DNA of 64,000 nucleotides from Herbaspirillum rubrisubalbicans (GCF_003719195.1 NZ_CP024996.1:620001-684000), one strand, 5' to 3'; positions 37,768 through 48,150 are shown, counted from the stretch's first letter. Notes: a model not told the origin generated them from the sequence alone. A program made the numbers and translations.

Positions 37768-38652
37768 ATGAAAACCGTGATTTCCACTGCCAGTCCGGCC
37801 GCGCCGCCAAAGCAGCCGGCCAATCCCCGTCCGCGTGCGGCCGGCAATGGCGTGTGGCTGTGTTTCGCCGTGCCGGGGCTGACGCTGTTCTGCGCCTTCT
37901 GGCTGCTGCCCATGGTGCGGCTGGTGGGGGTGGGCGCGTCCGGCCCGGAGGGGGCCATGGCCTACCTGTCGGTGCTGACCAACCGCCATTACTTTGCCAG
38001 CCTGGTCTCCACCCTGGTGCTGTCGGCGGTGGTCACCGCAGCGACCCTGGCCATCTCGGTCTTCGTTGGCTTGTTCCTGCAACGTCATCGTTTTCCTGGT
38101 CAGTCGTTGTTGCTGGCCATGCTGACCTTCCCGCTGGCATTCCCCGGCGTGGTGGTCGGCTTCATGGTCATCATGCTGGCCGGGCGCCAGGGCTTGATCG
38201 GCGCCTTGAGCAACTGGCTCTTCGGTGAATCGCTGGTGTTTGCGTATTCGCTGGCGGGGCTGTTTTTGGGGTACCTGTATTTCTCGATTCCGCGCGTGAT
38301 CTTGACCGTGGTGGCCGCAGCCGAGAAGCTCGATCCCTCGCTGGAAGAGGCCGCCCGTTCGCTCGGTGCGCGCCCCTGGCAGGTGTTGCTGCACGTGGTG
38401 TTGCCCGCCTTGCTGCCGGCCTTGATCTCATCGGGCGCGATCTGCTTTGCCACCAGTGTGGGTGCCTTCGGTACTGCTTTCACGCTGGCGGCCAATATCG
38501 ATGTGCTGCCCATGACCATCTATAACGAATTCACCGGCTACGCCAACTTTGCCACGGCCGCTTCGCTGTCCATCGTGCTGGGGGTGATCACCTGGGCCAT
38601 GCTGGCACTGGCGCGCTCGCTCACTGGCAGCGGTGTCGCGGCGGCGGCATAA
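37768..38652 (+). CDS. ABC importer permease 1
   Basis: A 294-residue inner-membrane protein with six hydrophobic segments. The binding-protein-dependent transport EAA-like loop reads EEAARSLGARPWQVLLHVVLP. The start at MKTVIS follows GCAGGAGC. An ATG seven codons earlier is less well placed. It forms the translocation path with the second permease. Confidence 0.87.
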   Translation: MKTVISTASPAAPPKQPANPRPRAAGNGVWLCFAVPGLTLFCAFWLLPMVRLVGVGASGPEGAMAYLSVLTNRHYFASLVSTLVLSAVVTAATLAISVFVGLFLQRHRFPGQSLLLAMLTFPLAFPGVVVGFMVIMLAGRQGLIGALSNWLFGESLVFAYSLAGLFLGYLYFSIPRVILTVVAAAEKLDPSLEEAARSLGARPWQVLLHVVLPALLPALISSGAICFATSVGAFGTAFTLAANIDVLPMTIYNEFTGYANFATAASLSIVLGVITWAMLALARSLTGSGVAAAA

Positions 38653-38662
38653 GGAGCAGCTC

Positions 38663-39466
38663 ATGCAGAATCGTTTCCGTTTTTATGTGCAACTGGCCTT
38701 CACGCTGCTGGTGTGCGCCTTCCTGGTGGTGCCGGTGGTGCTGTCGATGCTGGCCGGCGTGACCGAGAATTTCTTCGTCGGCTTGTCTAGTGGACTCACG
38801 CTGCGCTGGGTGGCCCAGGTGTGGGATATGTACCAGCCGACCATCTGGCGTTCGCTCATCATCGCCCTGGCTTGCCTGGTGGTGACGCTGGTGGCCGGGG
38901 TGCCGCTGGCCTACATGCTGGCGCGCTATCGCGGTGGTCACAGCCGCCTGGCGCGCGTGATCGAGGAATTGCTGATGATGCCGGTGGCCGTGCCGGGCCT
39001 GGCCACGGCGCTGGCGCTGATCATGGCCTATGGTCAGTGGCGTGATTTTCGCGCCAGCATCCTCTTCATCCTGGTGGGTCATGTGATCTTCACGCTGCCC
39101 TTCATGGTGCGTCCGGTACTGGCGGTGATGCAGTCTTCGCAACTGGCCCAATTGGAAGAGGCTGCCGCCAGCCTCGGCGCCGGACGGATGCGGCGTTTCT
39201 TCGGTATCGTCATTCCCAATTGCGCCTCGGGTATTTTGGCCGGTGCGCTGATGGTGGTGACGCTGTCGATCGGCGAATTCAACATCACCTGGATGCTGCA
39301 CACACCGCTGACCCAGACCTTGCCGGTGGGCCTGGCCGATGCCTATGCATCGATGCGGCTGGAGGTGGGATCGGCCTATACGCTGATCTTCTTTTTCATG
39401 ATCATCCCGCTCCTCATCGGTATGCAGTGGGTAACCCAGGCAACACGCAAGAAAGTCAGTCTATGA
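38663..39466 (+). CDS. ABC importer permease 2
   Basis: A 267-residue inner-membrane protein with six hydrophobic segments. The EAA-like loop reads LEEAAASLGAGRMRRFFGIV. AAGGAGCAGC precedes the ATG. The stop overlaps the ATG of the ATPase gene (ATGA), so translation is coupled. Confidence 0.87.
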   Translation: MQNRFRFYVQLAFTLLVCAFLVVPVVLSMLAGVTENFFVGLSSGLTLRWVAQVWDMYQPTIWRSLIIALACLVVTLVAGVPLAYMLARYRGGHSRLARVIEELLMMPVAVPGLATALALIMAYGQWRDFRASILFILVGHVIFTLPFMVRPVLAVMQSSQLAQLEEAAASLGAGRMRRFFGIVIPNCASGILAGALMVVTLSIGEFNITWMLHTPLTQTLPVGLADAYASMRLEVGSAYTLIFFFMIIPLLIGMQWVTQATRKKVSL

Positions 39467-40557
39467 AGTCGAACCAACAAGCCGTTTCCATCCGCCTGCA
39501 ACAATGCGCCAAGTCCTTTGCCAATGGCACGCGCGCCCTGCAGCCCCTGGACCTGGACATCCATCCCGGTGAAACCCTGGTCCTGCTGGGCCCCTCGGGC
39601 TGTGGCAAGACCACCACGCTGCGCATGATCGCCGGTCTCGAATTCCCCGACATGGGCGGGCGCGTGTTCTTCGGCGACGAAGACGTGACCGCGCTGCCCA
39701 TCGAAAAGCGCGGGGTGGGCATGGTGTTCCAGAACTATGCGTTGTTCCCCAACATGAGCGTGGGCGAGAACATCGCCTATGGCATGAAGATCCGCAAGAT
39801 CCCGGCGGCCGAACGTGCCGAGCGGGTTGAGAGTCTGTTGGAGATGGTGCATCTGCAGGGCCTGTCGCATCGTCGCGTGGACCAGCTCTCGGGCGGTCAG
39901 AAGCAGCGCGTGGCACTGGCGCGCGCACTGGCCATGGAGCCGCGCGTGCTGCTGCTGGATGAACCCTTGACGGCGCTGGACGCCAAGCTGCGCGAAGCGG
40001 TGCGCAGCGACCTCAACAAGCTCTTGCGTAGCCTGGGCATTACCGCCATCTATGTCACCCACGACCAGGGCGAGGCGATGGCGTTGGGTGATCGCATCGT
40101 GGTCATGGAGCGTGGCAAGATTTCGCAGATCGGCACGCCGCAAGAGATCTACTATCATCCGGCCAATGAGTTCGTGGCCGATTTCATCGGCGCGATGAAT
40201 CGCGTGCATGGCATCGTCTCGGGTGATCGTCTGCTGTTGCCCACCGGCAGCCTGCCGCTGGTCGATACGCTGGATGCAGCATTGCAAGGCCAGCCGGCCT
40301 GCGCCATGTTCCGTCCCGAGGATGTCGAGGTGGTGGACATCACCGAGGCCGATGCGCAATGCGTGCGCGGCAAGTTGATCAATACCTTTTTCCTGGGTGA
40401 CCGCACCCGTTTTGAAATCGAGATCGGCGTGGAGCGACCGGTCATCGCCGAGACCAGCCGCCGCGGCTGGTGGCAGGCGGGTCAGCAGATCGGCATCCGG
40501 GTCTCGGCCGAGGCCCTGGTCAAGCTGGCGCCGCGCGCCGAGAAGGAGAACGCATGA
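39463..40557 (+). CDS. ABC importer ATP-binding protein
   Basis: A 364-residue ATPase. Walker A GPSGCGKTTTLR, Q-loop VFQNYALFP, signature LSGGQKQRVALARAL, Walker B RVLLLDEPLTALD and H-loop THDQGEAM are all intact. The C-terminal TOBE domain (about 280-360) fits the spermidine/iron/phosphonate importer group. ATG overlaps the upstream stop, and its own stop overlaps the ATG of the phosphodiesterase gene. Confidence 0.93.
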   Translation: MKSNQQAVSIRLQQCAKSFANGTRALQPLDLDIHPGETLVLLGPSGCGKTTTLRMIAGLEFPDMGGRVFFGDEDVTALPIEKRGVGMVFQNYALFPNMSVGENIAYGMKIRKIPAAERAERVESLLEMVHLQGLSHRRVDQLSGGQKQRVALARALAMEPRVLLLDEPLTALDAKLREAVRSDLNKLLRSLGITAIYVTHDQGEAMALGDRIVVMERGKISQIGTPQEIYYHPANEFVADFIGAMNRVHGIVSGDRLLLPTGSLPLVDTLDAALQGQPACAMFRPEDVEVVDITEADAQCVRGKLINTFFLGDRTRFEIEIGVERPVIAETSRRGWWQAGQQIGIRVSAEALVKLAPRAEKENA

Positions 40558-41375
40558 TACTGGGACAGATTTCCGACCTGCACATCAAGACCGATGGCAA
40601 GAAATCCTATCGCGTGGTGGATACCGCCGAGAGCCTGCGTCGTTGCGTGGCGCAGGTCAACTCCTTGAAGCAGCGCCCCGACGTGCTCATCATCACCGGC
40701 GACCTGGTGGACTTCGGCAAGCCATCCGAATACGCCTGCCTGCGCGAACTGCTGGCGCCGCTGACCATGCCTTACTACCTGCTGCCGGGCAATCACGATG
40801 AGCGTAATGCCTTGCGCGCAGCCTTCCCGGAACATGCCTACCTGCAGCAAGGGGGCGAGCGTATCGAATACGTGATCGAGGATTATCCGGTGCGCCTCAT
40901 CGCGCTCGATAGCGTGATCCCGCGCGCCAGCGGCGGCGAGTTGTCAGCGGCCAGCCTGCTGTGGCTCGATGAGGTATTGGCGCAGCAGCCGCAGCGTCCC
41001 ACCGTGGTCGCCATGCACCATCCCCCCTTTACCACCGGCATCGGTCACATGGATGACATGGGCCTGGCCAATCCAGCGGCGCTGGAGGCGGTGGTGCGCA
41101 AGCATCCGCAGGTCGAGCGCATCCTGTGCGGTCACCTGCACCGCTCCATCCAGCGGCGCTTTGGCGGCACGCTGGCCAGCACCTGCCCGGGGGTATCGCA
41201 CCAGGTGCAGCTGGACCTGGACCCGCAGGCGCCGTCCTGCTTCGTCATGGAGCCACCCGGTTACCAGTTGCATTGGTGGGATGCGGCCACCAGCAGCCTG
41301 GTCAGCCATACGGCCTTCATCGGTCAATTCGATGGGCCCTATCCTTTTTACGATGGAGATGAATTAATCGACTGA
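40554..41375 (+). CDS. GpdQ-like cyclic/glycero-phosphodiesterase
   Basis: A 273-residue calcineurin-like metallophosphoesterase. Metal-binding motifs are ISDLHIK (residues 6-12), ITGDLVDFG, PGNHDE, VVAMHHPPF and CGHLHRS. It resembles class III cyclic-nucleotide and glycerophosphodiesterases (Icc/GpdQ). AGAAGGAG precedes the ATG, which overlaps the ATPase stop. There is no signal peptide, so it acts in the cytoplasm, presumably on the imported substrate. Confidence 0.88.
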   Translation: MILGQISDLHIKTDGKKSYRVVDTAESLRRCVAQVNSLKQRPDVLIITGDLVDFGKPSEYACLRELLAPLTMPYYLLPGNHDERNALRAAFPEHAYLQQGGERIEYVIEDYPVRLIALDSVIPRASGGELSAASLLWLDEVLAQQPQRPTVVAMHHPPFTTGIGHMDDMGLANPAALEAVVRKHPQVERILCGHLHRSIQRRFGGTLASTCPGVSHQVQLDLDPQAPSCFVMEPPGYQLHWWDAATSSLVSHTAFIGQFDGPYPFYDGDELID

Positions 41376-41446
41376 TCTGCCCGCCAGATCGGCCTGAGCC
41401 GCGGGATCGATGTGGACGATGTGAAGGGAAGTGAAAACAGGCAGGC

Positions 41447-41773
41447 TCACTTCCAGACCAGCTCGATCACCGGCGGCTCGCCATAATCCTCGCAGCGGTC
41501 ATTGATGGCCGTGCAGCAGAACTCCACATCTTCCACCAACTCCGGCAGGCGCTGGTGCAACTCGGCGCTGTGGCTGATCTCGATGGTCAGCACTTCCTTG
41601 GGCTTCAACCGGAACTTGCACATGCCATCCTCATCGCGCAGGTAGGACAGGCAATCGACCCAGGCATCCATGCTGCGGCCATAGAAATCCGGGAAGCCGA
41701 AGGCTTGCACACTCTCGGTGTGGAAGCTGTCCCAGTCGGTGATGCGGTCGCCCGCCAGTTGTACGGTGGCCAT
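41447..41773 (-). CDS. Barstar-family protein
   Basis: A 108-residue acidic protein. FHTESVQAFGFPDFYGRSMD, then AWVDCLSYLRD, is the barstar (RNase inhibitor) motif. No barnase-like gene is seen nearby, and homologues without a cognate nuclease are common. The gene is 30 bases after exbD on the same strand. Confidence 0.75.
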   Translation of the reverse strand: MATVQLAGDRITDWDSFHTESVQAFGFPDFYGRSMDAWVDCLSYLRDEDGMCKFRLKPKEVLTIEISHSAELHQRLPELVEDVEFCCTAINDRCEDYGEPPVIELVWK

Positions 41774-41803
41774 GTGGGTCTCTTCTTGCTCAATCAGTTT
41801 CAG

Positions 41804-42247
41804 TCAATTTGCTTTTGCTGGTGTTTTGCTGCTGGCCTGGGGATCGGTGACGAAGCCCAGCTTGGTCAGGCCGGCGCCCTGCGCAGCCGACATCAGCTCG
41901 GCGATGGTCTGGTAGCGGGTGGACTTGTCGGCGCGCAGTTGCAGCTCGGGCTGGGGTTTCTTTTCTGCAGCGGCCGCCAGGCGCGTATCCATCTCTGCTT
42001 GGCTGACCGGCTGGTCGTTCCAGTAGAGCTTGCCGGCGGCGTCGATGCCCAGGGTGATGGTTTCCGGTTTTTCCGGGGCTGGGCTGGATTGCGCCGTGGG
42101 CAGGTCCAGCTTCAGGGCGTGGGTGAACATGGGCGCGGTGATGATGAAGATCACCAGCAGCACCAGCATCACGTCGACCATGGGGGTGACGTTGATGTCG
42201 GCCATCGGGGCCGAGTTCTGGTTGTCGTTGAATCCGCCGAAACTCAT
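41804..42247 (-). CDS. exbD: ExbD/TolR-type biopolymer transport protein
   Basis: A 147-residue inner-membrane protein with one N-terminal hydrophobic segment. The proton-coupling Asp lies in ADINVTPMVDVMLVLLVIFI, and the rest is periplasmic. It works with ExbB to energise a TonB-type or similar system. tonB is not in the window. Confidence 0.9.
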   Translation of the reverse strand: MSFGGFNDNQNSAPMADINVTPMVDVMLVLLVIFIITAPMFTHALKLDLPTAQSSPAPEKPETITLGIDAAGKLYWNDQPVSQAEMDTRLAAAAEKKPQPELQLRADKSTRYQTIAELMSAAQGAGLTKLGFVTDPQASSKTPAKAN

Positions 42248-42280
42248 GATTGCCTCCTGTGGATGACAGTGGAGAAGGAA

Positions 42281-42976
42281 TTACTTGCGCATCCCGCCGA
42301 CGCGTTCGCCGGTGGTGAGATAGGCGTGCAGGTCGTGAGCGAAGCCATCCAGTTCAGCCAGCACCACGCGGTTGATGCGGGTGAAGGCGTTGTAGGCCAG
42401 CACCGCGGGAATGGCCACCAACAGGCCCAGCGCGGTCATGATCAGGGCTTCGCCCACGGGGCCGGCGACCTTGTCGATCTGCACCGTGCCGCTGGCCGAG
42501 ACCGCCACCAGGGCGTGGTAGATGCCCCAGACGGTACCGAACAGGCCGACGAAGGGCGCCGTCGAGCCGACCGAGGCCAACAGTGTCAGGCCACGTTCCA
42601 GGCGCGCCGAGACGCGGTTGATTTCGCGGCGCAGGGTGCGCGTGATCAGTTCGCTGGGATCGGTGGCGGCATTGAGCGACGGCGCGCCCTGTTGGCGACT
42701 GCCGATGTCGGCGGCTTCGGCCGCGCGTTCAGCCATGGGGGTGTAGATCTGCTCACTGTCCAGGCGCTGCATGGCGGCGCTGGCGTCGGCCAGGGTCGGG
42801 GCTTGCCAGAACTGCTCCAGGGCATTGCTGCCGCGGCGGATGCGCAAGGCGGTCCAGGCCTTGGAGAGAATGTAGTACCAGCTGGCGATGGACATGATCA
42901 ACAGCAGATAGGCGACGGAGTGGGAAACGGCATCGCCTTGCGCCCAGTAGTGGGCAAATCCAACGTTCGGTTCCAT
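42281..42976 (-). CDS. exbB: ExbB/TolQ/MotA-type proton channel protein
   Basis: A 231-residue inner-membrane protein with three hydrophobic segments. The conserved GLTLLASVGSTAPFVGLFGT, then VWGIYHALVAVS, is the MotA/TolQ/ExbB core. It is 33 bases before exbD and cotranscribed. TolQ versus ExbB cannot be fully told apart, but lack of a tol cluster favours ExbB. Confidence 0.9.
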   Translation of the reverse strand: MEPNVGFAHYWAQGDAVSHSVAYLLLIMSIASWYYILSKAWTALRIRRGSNALEQFWQAPTLADASAAMQRLDSEQIYTPMAERAAEAADIGSRQQGAPSLNAATDPSELITRTLRREINRVSARLERGLTLLASVGSTAPFVGLFGTVWGIYHALVAVSASGTVQIDKVAGPVGEALIMTALGLLVAIPAVLAYNAFTRINRVVLAELDGFAHDLHAYLTTGERVGGMRK

Positions 42977-43112
42977 GGTGCGTGCTTTCGGTCTAGGGGG
43001 AGGAAGATCAGGGAATAGGGTCGCGTTAAGCGGCCGGCCTTAAAAAAATTCGCTGCCGGACCTGGTGGGGCGCGGCAGCGTCGGGCATCTCTTGGGCTGG
43101 CTACGGCCTGGC

Positions 43113-43919
43113 TTACTTGAAGCCCAGCACGTCCTGCATGTCGTACAGGCCGCTTGGCTTGTCGGCCAAGAAGCGGGCGGCGCGCAGGCTGCCCATGGCG
43201 TACGAGACGCGGCTGGAGGACTTGTGCGAGATCTCGATGCGCTCGCCGATGCCGGCGAAGAGCACCGTGTGGTCGCCGATGATGTCGCCGCCGCGCACGG
43301 TGGCAAAGCCGATCGAGGAGGGATCACGCTCGCCGGTGACGCCTTCGCGGGCATACACGGCGACGTCGTCGAGTTTCTTGCCCAGCGCATCGGCGATCAC
43401 TTCGCCCATCTTCAGGGCGGTGCCGGAGGGGGCATCGACCTTGTGGCGGTGGTGCGCTTCGATGATCTCGATGTCATAGCCATGCGAGAAATTCTTGGCC
43501 GCCATTTCCAGCAGCTTCATGGTCACGTTCACGCCCACGCTCATGTTGGGCGCGGCCATGATGGCGATGCGCTTGGCGAATTCGGCGATGGCGGTCTTGC
43601 CTTCGGGTTCAAAACCGGTGGTGCCGATGACCACCTTCACGCCATGTTCGGCGCAGTATTGCAGGTGCTTCAAGGTCCCTTCAGGACGGGTGAAGTCGAT
43701 CAGCACATCGGCGCCGGCCAGGCCACGGGCCAGGTCGGACTCGATGATCACACCGGTGGTCTTGCCCAGGAACAGGCCGACATCGCTGCCCAGGGTGGGT
43801 GCGGAGGGGGTGTCCAGGGCGCCGGAGAGCTTCAGGTCGTCGGCGTTGAGGATGGCTTCGATCAACATGCGGCCCATGCGCCCGGAGGCGCCGGCTACGG
43901 CGATATTCAATGCAGTCAT
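43113..43919 (-). CDS. dapB: 4-hydroxy-tetrahydrodipicolinate reductase
   Basis: A 268-residue enzyme of lysine/diaminopimelate synthesis. NAD(P)-binding [17 protein letters not shown] is at the N-terminus. The catalytic His/Lys segment is [20 protein letters not shown], and the N-terminal-domain loop [11 protein letters not shown] is present. It supplies the cell wall and lysine. It is the gene downstream of bamE. Confidence 0.95.
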   Translation of the reverse strand: MTALNIAVAGASGRMGRMLIEAILNADDLKLSGALDTPSAPTLGSDVGLFLGKTTGVIIESDLARGLAGADVLIDFTRPEGTLKHLQYCAEHGVKVVIGTTGFEPEGKTAIAEFAKRIAIMAAPNMSVGVNVTMKLLEMAAKNFSHGYDIEIIEAHHRHKVDAPSGTALKMGEVIADALGKKLDDVAVYAREGVTGERDPSSIGFATVRGGDIIGDHTVLFAGIGERIEISHKSSSRVSYAMGSLRAARFLADKPSGLYDMQDVLGFK

Positions 43920-43995
43920 GGAAAACTCGAAATGACGGGGCAGGTCAGAGGTCTTAGGTCAGAGATCTGATATCAGTGGTCTAAGGTCAGCGGTA

Positions 43996-44562
43996 TTACT
44001 TGTTGGTGGCCGAGGAGGGCGCCACCGGCGAGGCCGGTTTGATCTCGCTGTCGTCCTTGGGTTTGTCGCCAAAGCTGGCCTTGGAGCCGACCTTGGCATC
44101 GGTGATCAGGGTCAGGTATTCGCTTTCGGTGGGCAGGTCCTGGCCGCCCTGGACGTGATCGAGCAGGTCATCCTTGAAGAACACGGTGACGCGGCTGGTC
44201 ATGATCTCGCCATTGCCCTTGGCCAGGCGGAAATCGTAGTCCCAGCGGTTGGAGTGGAACATGTCGGTCAGCAGCGGCGTACCCAGCACGAAGCGCACCT
44301 GGTCGCGGGTCAGGCCGGGACGCAGTTGCGCCACCATTTCCTTGGACACGAAGTTGCCTTGCTGGATGTCGATGCGATAGGGCCGCAAAAAGCCGAACAG
44401 GCTCGAGCTCTTGCCGGTCACCTTCACGCCCGAGGTGTCGGCCGAGGCGGCCTGGTCCGGGGCCTTGGTCGAGGAACAGCCGGTCAGGGAGACGGCCAGC
44501 GCCGCAAACAGGCCGATTGCGGCGGTGTGATGACGGGACTTCATTCGGGAAAGCATACGCAT
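43996..44562 (-). CDS. bamE: Outer-membrane assembly lipoprotein BamE (OmlA)
   Basis: A 188-residue lipoprotein. Lipobox LAVSLTGC is in the signal peptide, followed by a SmpA/OmlA domain with LRPYRIDIQQGNFVSKEMVA and VRFVLGTPLLTDMFHSNRWD. A longer, acidic C-terminal tail follows the usual domain. Three in-frame ATGs (44562, 44556, 44544) are possible starts. It is part of the BAM complex. Divergent from fur, an arrangement conserved in beta- and gammaproteobacteria. Confidence 0.9.
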   Translation of the reverse strand: MRMLSRMKSRHHTAAIGLFAALAVSLTGCSSTKAPDQAASADTSGVKVTGKSSSLFGFLRPYRIDIQQGNFVSKEMVAQLRPGLTRDQVRFVLGTPLLTDMFHSNRWDYDFRLAKGNGEIMTSRVTVFFKDDLLDHVQGGQDLPTESEYLTLITDAKVGSKASFGDKPKDDSEIKPASPVAPSSATNK

Positions 44563-44753
44563 AAAGATTTCAACCGGGTTGAGCCATGAGCCTAAAGCAC
44601 TATATGATAAGCTAGAACTTACTTCTTAAATAGGCATGAGTGCGTTCCGGTCGTAAAAGGCTCTCCCCACGGCCTCCCCGGAACGGTCCCAGGTCTTCCC
44701 AGTGGACCGCCGCGCCTGTTTGAGACCAGTAAACCCCGGGAACCCACTCTACC

Positions 44754-45179
44754 ATGCCGAACAATCCATCCGAACTGAAGGCCAGCGGCCTGAAGGCCAC
44801 CCTGCCGCGCCTGAAGATTCTTGAAATCTTCCAGAACACCACCGTGCGCCACCTGAGCGCCGAAGACGTCTATAAACAATTGCTGTCGGACAACCTGGAC
44901 GTAGGCCTGGCCACCGTCTACCGGGTGCTGACCCAGTTCGAGCAGGCCGGCCTGCTGCAGCGTAATCACTTCGAGACCGGCAAGGCCGTCTTCGAATTGA
45001 ACGAAGGCTCGCACCATGACCACCTGGTCTGCCTGGATTGCGGCAAGGTCGAGGAATTCTTCGACGCCGAGATCGAGAAGCGCCAGTTGAAGATTGCTCA
45101 GGAGCATGGTTTCGAGATCGCCGACCATGCTCTGGCGCTGTACGGTCATTGCAAGAACTGCAAGAAAGTGAAGAAATAA
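44754..45179 (+). CDS. fur: Ferric uptake regulator Fur
   Basis: A 141-residue iron-responsive repressor. The winged helix (about 1-85) includes [12 protein letters not shown] and [19 protein letters not shown]. The metal sites include [20 protein letters not shown] and the C-terminal CKNCKK. It binds iron and represses iron uptake and related genes. Divergent from bamE, and followed by a bidirectional hairpin before convergent hrcA. Confidence 0.95.
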   Translation: MPNNPSELKASGLKATLPRLKILEIFQNTTVRHLSAEDVYKQLLSDNLDVGLATVYRVLTQFEQAGLLQRNHFETGKAVFELNEGSHHDHLVCLDCGKVEEFFDAEIEKRQLKIAQEHGFEIADHALALYGHCKNCKKVKK

Positions 45180-45223
45180 GTCCAACTCGGCTTGCCTGGA
45201 TTTACTCTGGCAATGCTTTGTGA

Positions 45224-45258
45224 AGAAAAAGCCACGGGATGTAACGCGTGGCTTTTTT
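45224..45258. terminator. Bidirectional terminator between fur and hrcA
   Basis: AAAAAGCCACG (45226-45236) and CGTGGCTTTTT (45247-45257) form an 11-bp stem with A- and T-runs that serve both convergent genes. Confidence 0.8.
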
Positions 45259-45279
45259 GCGTTCATCGGGGGCGCTTCT

Positions 45280-46308
45280 TCAGTGCTGGCTCAAGGCGCT
45301 GGAGAGCAGTTTGGCGGTGATGTCGACAATGGGGATGACGCGCTCGTAGGCCATGCGGGTTGGCCCGATCACGCCCAGGGTGCCGACGATGCGGCCGTTG
45401 ACTTCATAGGGAGCGGTGACGATGCTCATGTCATCCATGGGCACCAGTTGCGATTCGCCGCCGATGAAGATCTGCACCCCGGTGGCCTTGCTGGAGACAT
45501 CCAGCAACTGTAACAGGCCGGTCTTCTGCTCGAACATGTCGAACAGGCGCCGCAGCGAATTCATGTTGGAGGACAGGTCGGTCACCGATAGCAAGTTGCG
45601 CTCGCCGGAGATGACCACGTTGTTGTCGGCCTCTTCGCTCATGGCGTCACTGCCGGCTTCGACCGCGGCCTGCATCAAGACGGTCATGTCGTCGCGCAAC
45701 TGGCGCAGCTCGCCTTGCAGATGCAGACGCACCTGGTCGAAGGACTGGCCGGCGTAGTGCTGGTTGATGTAGTTGGCGGCCTGGGTCAGCTGGCTGGGGG
45801 TGTAATCGACCTCGGTCAACAGCATCCGGTTCTGCACGTCGCCGCCCTGGTCGACGATGACCAGCAGGATGCGCTTTTCCGACAGGCGCAGAAATTCGAT
45901 CTGCTGGAACGCCGATTCGCGCTTGGGTGTCATCACCACGCCGGCGAACTGCGATAGCGAGGACAGCACCTGGGCCGCATTGGTGATGATCTTCTGGGAT
46001 GAGCCGCTGTGCTGCATTCGAGCCTGCAGCCGGCCTTCGAGGGCGCTTTCGTCGATGGCTTCGACGGTGAGCAGGGTATCGACGAACATGCGGTAGCCGC
46101 GTGGCGTCGGCACCCGTCCGGCCGAGGTGTGCGGGCTGGCGACGAAGCCCATCTCTTCGAGATCGGCCATGATGTTGCGGATCGTGGCCGGCGACAGTTC
46201 CAGGCCGGACAGTTTCGACAGGGCGCGCGAACCCACCGGCTGGCCGTCGGCGATGTAGCGTTCGACCAGGGCTTTCAGGAGAGTGCGGGCGCGGTTATCG
46301 AGTTGCAT
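45280..46308 (-). CDS. hrcA: Heat-inducible transcription repressor HrcA
   Basis: A 342-residue repressor. The winged helix has [20 protein letters not shown], and [15 protein letters not shown] follows. GAF-like domain with [19 protein letters not shown] in between. In other bacteria it binds CIRCE sites and needs GroEL. I found no perfect CIRCE (TTAGCACTC-N9-GAGTGCTAA) in this window. It is divergent from and 5 kb before grpE. Confidence 0.93.
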   Translation of the reverse strand: MQLDNRARTLLKALVERYIADGQPVGSRALSKLSGLELSPATIRNIMADLEEMGFVASPHTSAGRVPTPRGYRMFVDTLLTVEAIDESALEGRLQARMQHSGSSQKIITNAAQVLSSLSQFAGVVMTPKRESAFQQIEFLRLSEKRILLVIVDQGGDVQNRMLLTEVDYTPSQLTQAANYINQHYAGQSFDQVRLHLQGELRQLRDDMTVLMQAAVEAGSDAMSEEADNNVVISGERNLLSVTDLSSNMNSLRRLFDMFEQKTGLLQLLDVSSKATGVQIFIGGESQLVPMDDMSIVTAPYEVNGRIVGTLGVIGPTRMAYERVIPIVDITAKLLSSALSQH

Positions 46309-46379
46309 GGGGCATATTCTAGCGGCTTATCAGGCAAATGTGACACGCGCGTCAGCCTGGCCTCGATTTGGGCGAAGGA

Positions 46380-47117
46380 TCAGGCTTGCGCCTGCAGCCA
46401 GTCGTGCAGCTCATGCAGGTCGCGGCAGATGGCATCGGGAAGGATGCCTGCGGGCAGGGTACGGTCGAAACGGTTCATCCACACCGCCCGCAGACCGGCC
46501 TGTTGCGCGCCTTGTACGTCCAGCAGCGGATCGTCGCCCACGTAGACAGTGGCTGCCGGGGCAGCCTGCAGCGCTGCGCAGGCAGCGTGGAAGATGGCCG
46601 GGTCCGGCTTGGCGCGGCCGAAGCGGTGCGCGGCAATCGAGACGCCGAAGTGGCCGGCCAGCCCGATGCGTTCCAGATCGGCAAAACCGTTGGAGACCGA
46701 GCCCAGGGTCAGCCGCCCCTTCATGCGCAGCAGAGCCGGTTCCACGTCGTCGAACAGCGCCACCGTGCTGCGCGCTTCCGAGAACAGCGCCATGGCCGGG
46801 TCCACCAGCGCCAGGTCGACGTCATGCTCGCGAAACACTTGCGACAGCGCCGTATGGCGCAACTTCCACAGATCGATGCGGTAGGCCGGATCGGTCTGCA
46901 TCAATGCCATGCGGCGTTCGCGCAGGCTGGCAATGGTATGGGCTGCTACCACGGCGGGAGCGTGCTCGCGCAGCCAGTCATAGAGCAGGCCTTCGGCACG
47001 CACCAGCACCGGTTCGATGGCCCACAGGGTATCGTCGAGGTCGAACAGCACGGCCTGGATGGGGGCAGGGGCTGCTGGGGCAGTGGAGGGCGGCAGGGAG
47101 GAAGCGCTTGGTTTCAT
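46380..47117 (-). CDS. HAD-superfamily hydrolase
   Basis: A 245-residue HAD phosphatase. The nucleophile motif [15 protein letters not shown] (Asp25) and motif II (GSVSNG), Lys in [10 protein letters not shown], and motif [15 protein letters not shown] are present. The N-terminal 18 residues are a Ala/Pro-rich leader. Substrate unknown. Divergent from nadK, with 36 bases between starts. Confidence 0.87.
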   Translation of the reverse strand: MKPSASSLPPSTAPAAPAPIQAVLFDLDDTLWAIEPVLVRAEGLLYDWLREHAPAVVAAHTIASLRERRMALMQTDPAYRIDLWKLRHTALSQVFREHDVDLALVDPAMALFSEARSTVALFDDVEPALLRMKGRLTLGSVSNGFADLERIGLAGHFGVSIAAHRFGRAKPDPAIFHAACAALQAAPAATVYVGDDPLLDVQGAQQAGLRAVWMNRFDRTLPAGILPDAICRDLHELHDWLQAQA

Positions 47118-47153
47118 TACAATGTCATCTCAAATTATGGTCTAATCCGCAGC

Positions 47154-48071
47154 ATGTGGCCCATCAAATTACCCGTTCAGGCAGCCGTACCCAAAACCGT
47201 CGCCATCGTCGGCAAGTTCCAGGCCGTCGGCATCGCGCAGATCCTCTCAGACATCGCCGTGTTCCTGGAGTCGCATGGCCACACCGTGGTCTTCGAAACC
47301 GAAACGGCCGACAACATCGCCCTGCAAGGCTATGACAGCATGACGCCCGAGCAGATCGGCCAACATGCGGACGTGGCCATCGTGGTCGGCGGCGATGGCA
47401 CCATGCTGGGCATTGCGCGCCAGCTCGCGCCCTACAACGTGCCGCTGATCGGCATCAACCAGGGGCGCCTGGGCTTCATCACCGACATCGCGCAAGACCG
47501 CATGATACCGGCTCTGGGCGAAATGCTGGAAGGCAAGGTCGAGGCCGAGTCGCGCTCGCTGCTGGAAGCGCGGGTCTATCGCGAGGGCGGCGAGATCTTC
47601 CGCGCCCTGGCCTTGAATGACGTGGTGGTGGCGCGCGGTTCCACCTCCGGCATGGTCGAGCTGCGGGTGGAAGTCGATGGCCGCTTCATGTACAACCAGC
47701 GTTCCGATGGTCTCATCGTGGCCACCCCGACCGGTTCTACCGCGTATGCCTTGTCGGCGGGCGGTCCTATTCTCCACCCCAGCCTGCATGGCATCGTGAT
47801 GGTGCCGATCTCGCCGCATTCGTTGTCCAACCGTCCCATCACGCTGTCGGATTCCTGCGAGATTGTCATCCAGGTGGTGGCCGGGCGCGAGGTCAGCGCC
47901 AACTTCGACATGCAATCCTTGACCAGCGTGCTGCATGGCGACCGCATCGTGATCCGCCGTTCGGCGCACAAGATCACCTTCCTGCATCCCGAGGGCTGGA
48001 GCTATTTCGATACCCTGCGCGAGAAGCTGCACTGGAATGAATACCCCTCCATAGAAGGCCGATTACAATAA
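47154..48071 (+). CDS. nadK: NAD kinase
   Basis: A 305-residue enzyme. The GGDG motif lies in [17 protein letters not shown], and the NE/D-type segment [19 protein letters not shown] and [19 protein letters not shown] are conserved. It phosphorylates NAD to NADP using ATP or polyphosphate. The start MWPIKLP is chosen because further upstream the frame is antisense to the HAD gene. It is followed by recN after 79 bases. Confidence 0.95.
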   Translation: MWPIKLPVQAAVPKTVAIVGKFQAVGIAQILSDIAVFLESHGHTVVFETETADNIALQGYDSMTPEQIGQHADVAIVVGGDGTMLGIARQLAPYNVPLIGINQGRLGFITDIAQDRMIPALGEMLEGKVEAESRSLLEARVYREGGEIFRALALNDVVVARGSTSGMVELRVEVDGRFMYNQRSDGLIVATPTGSTAYALSAGGPILHPSLHGIVMVPISPHSLSNRPITLSDSCEIVIQVVAGREVSANFDMQSLTSVLHGDRIVIRRSAHKITFLHPEGWSYFDTLREKLHWNEYPSIEGRLQ

Positions 48072-48150
48072 GCGCGCATCAAGCCCGGCCATCGCGTGCC
48101 GGCTCGCTTGAGAACACTGGCCCGTCCGTCCAACCCGCTGCGAGACCACC

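Noticed and set aside
43940..43995. Repeated AGGTCAG/GGTCTAAGGTCAG motif between dapB and bamE
   Set aside because: Short, irregular purine-rich repeats inside an operon spacer; I cannot tell it from chance or slippage, so it is not called as a regulatory site.
48060..48150. LexA box upstream of recN
   Set aside because: No CTG-N10-CAG palindrome of convincing quality is present between nadK and recN.
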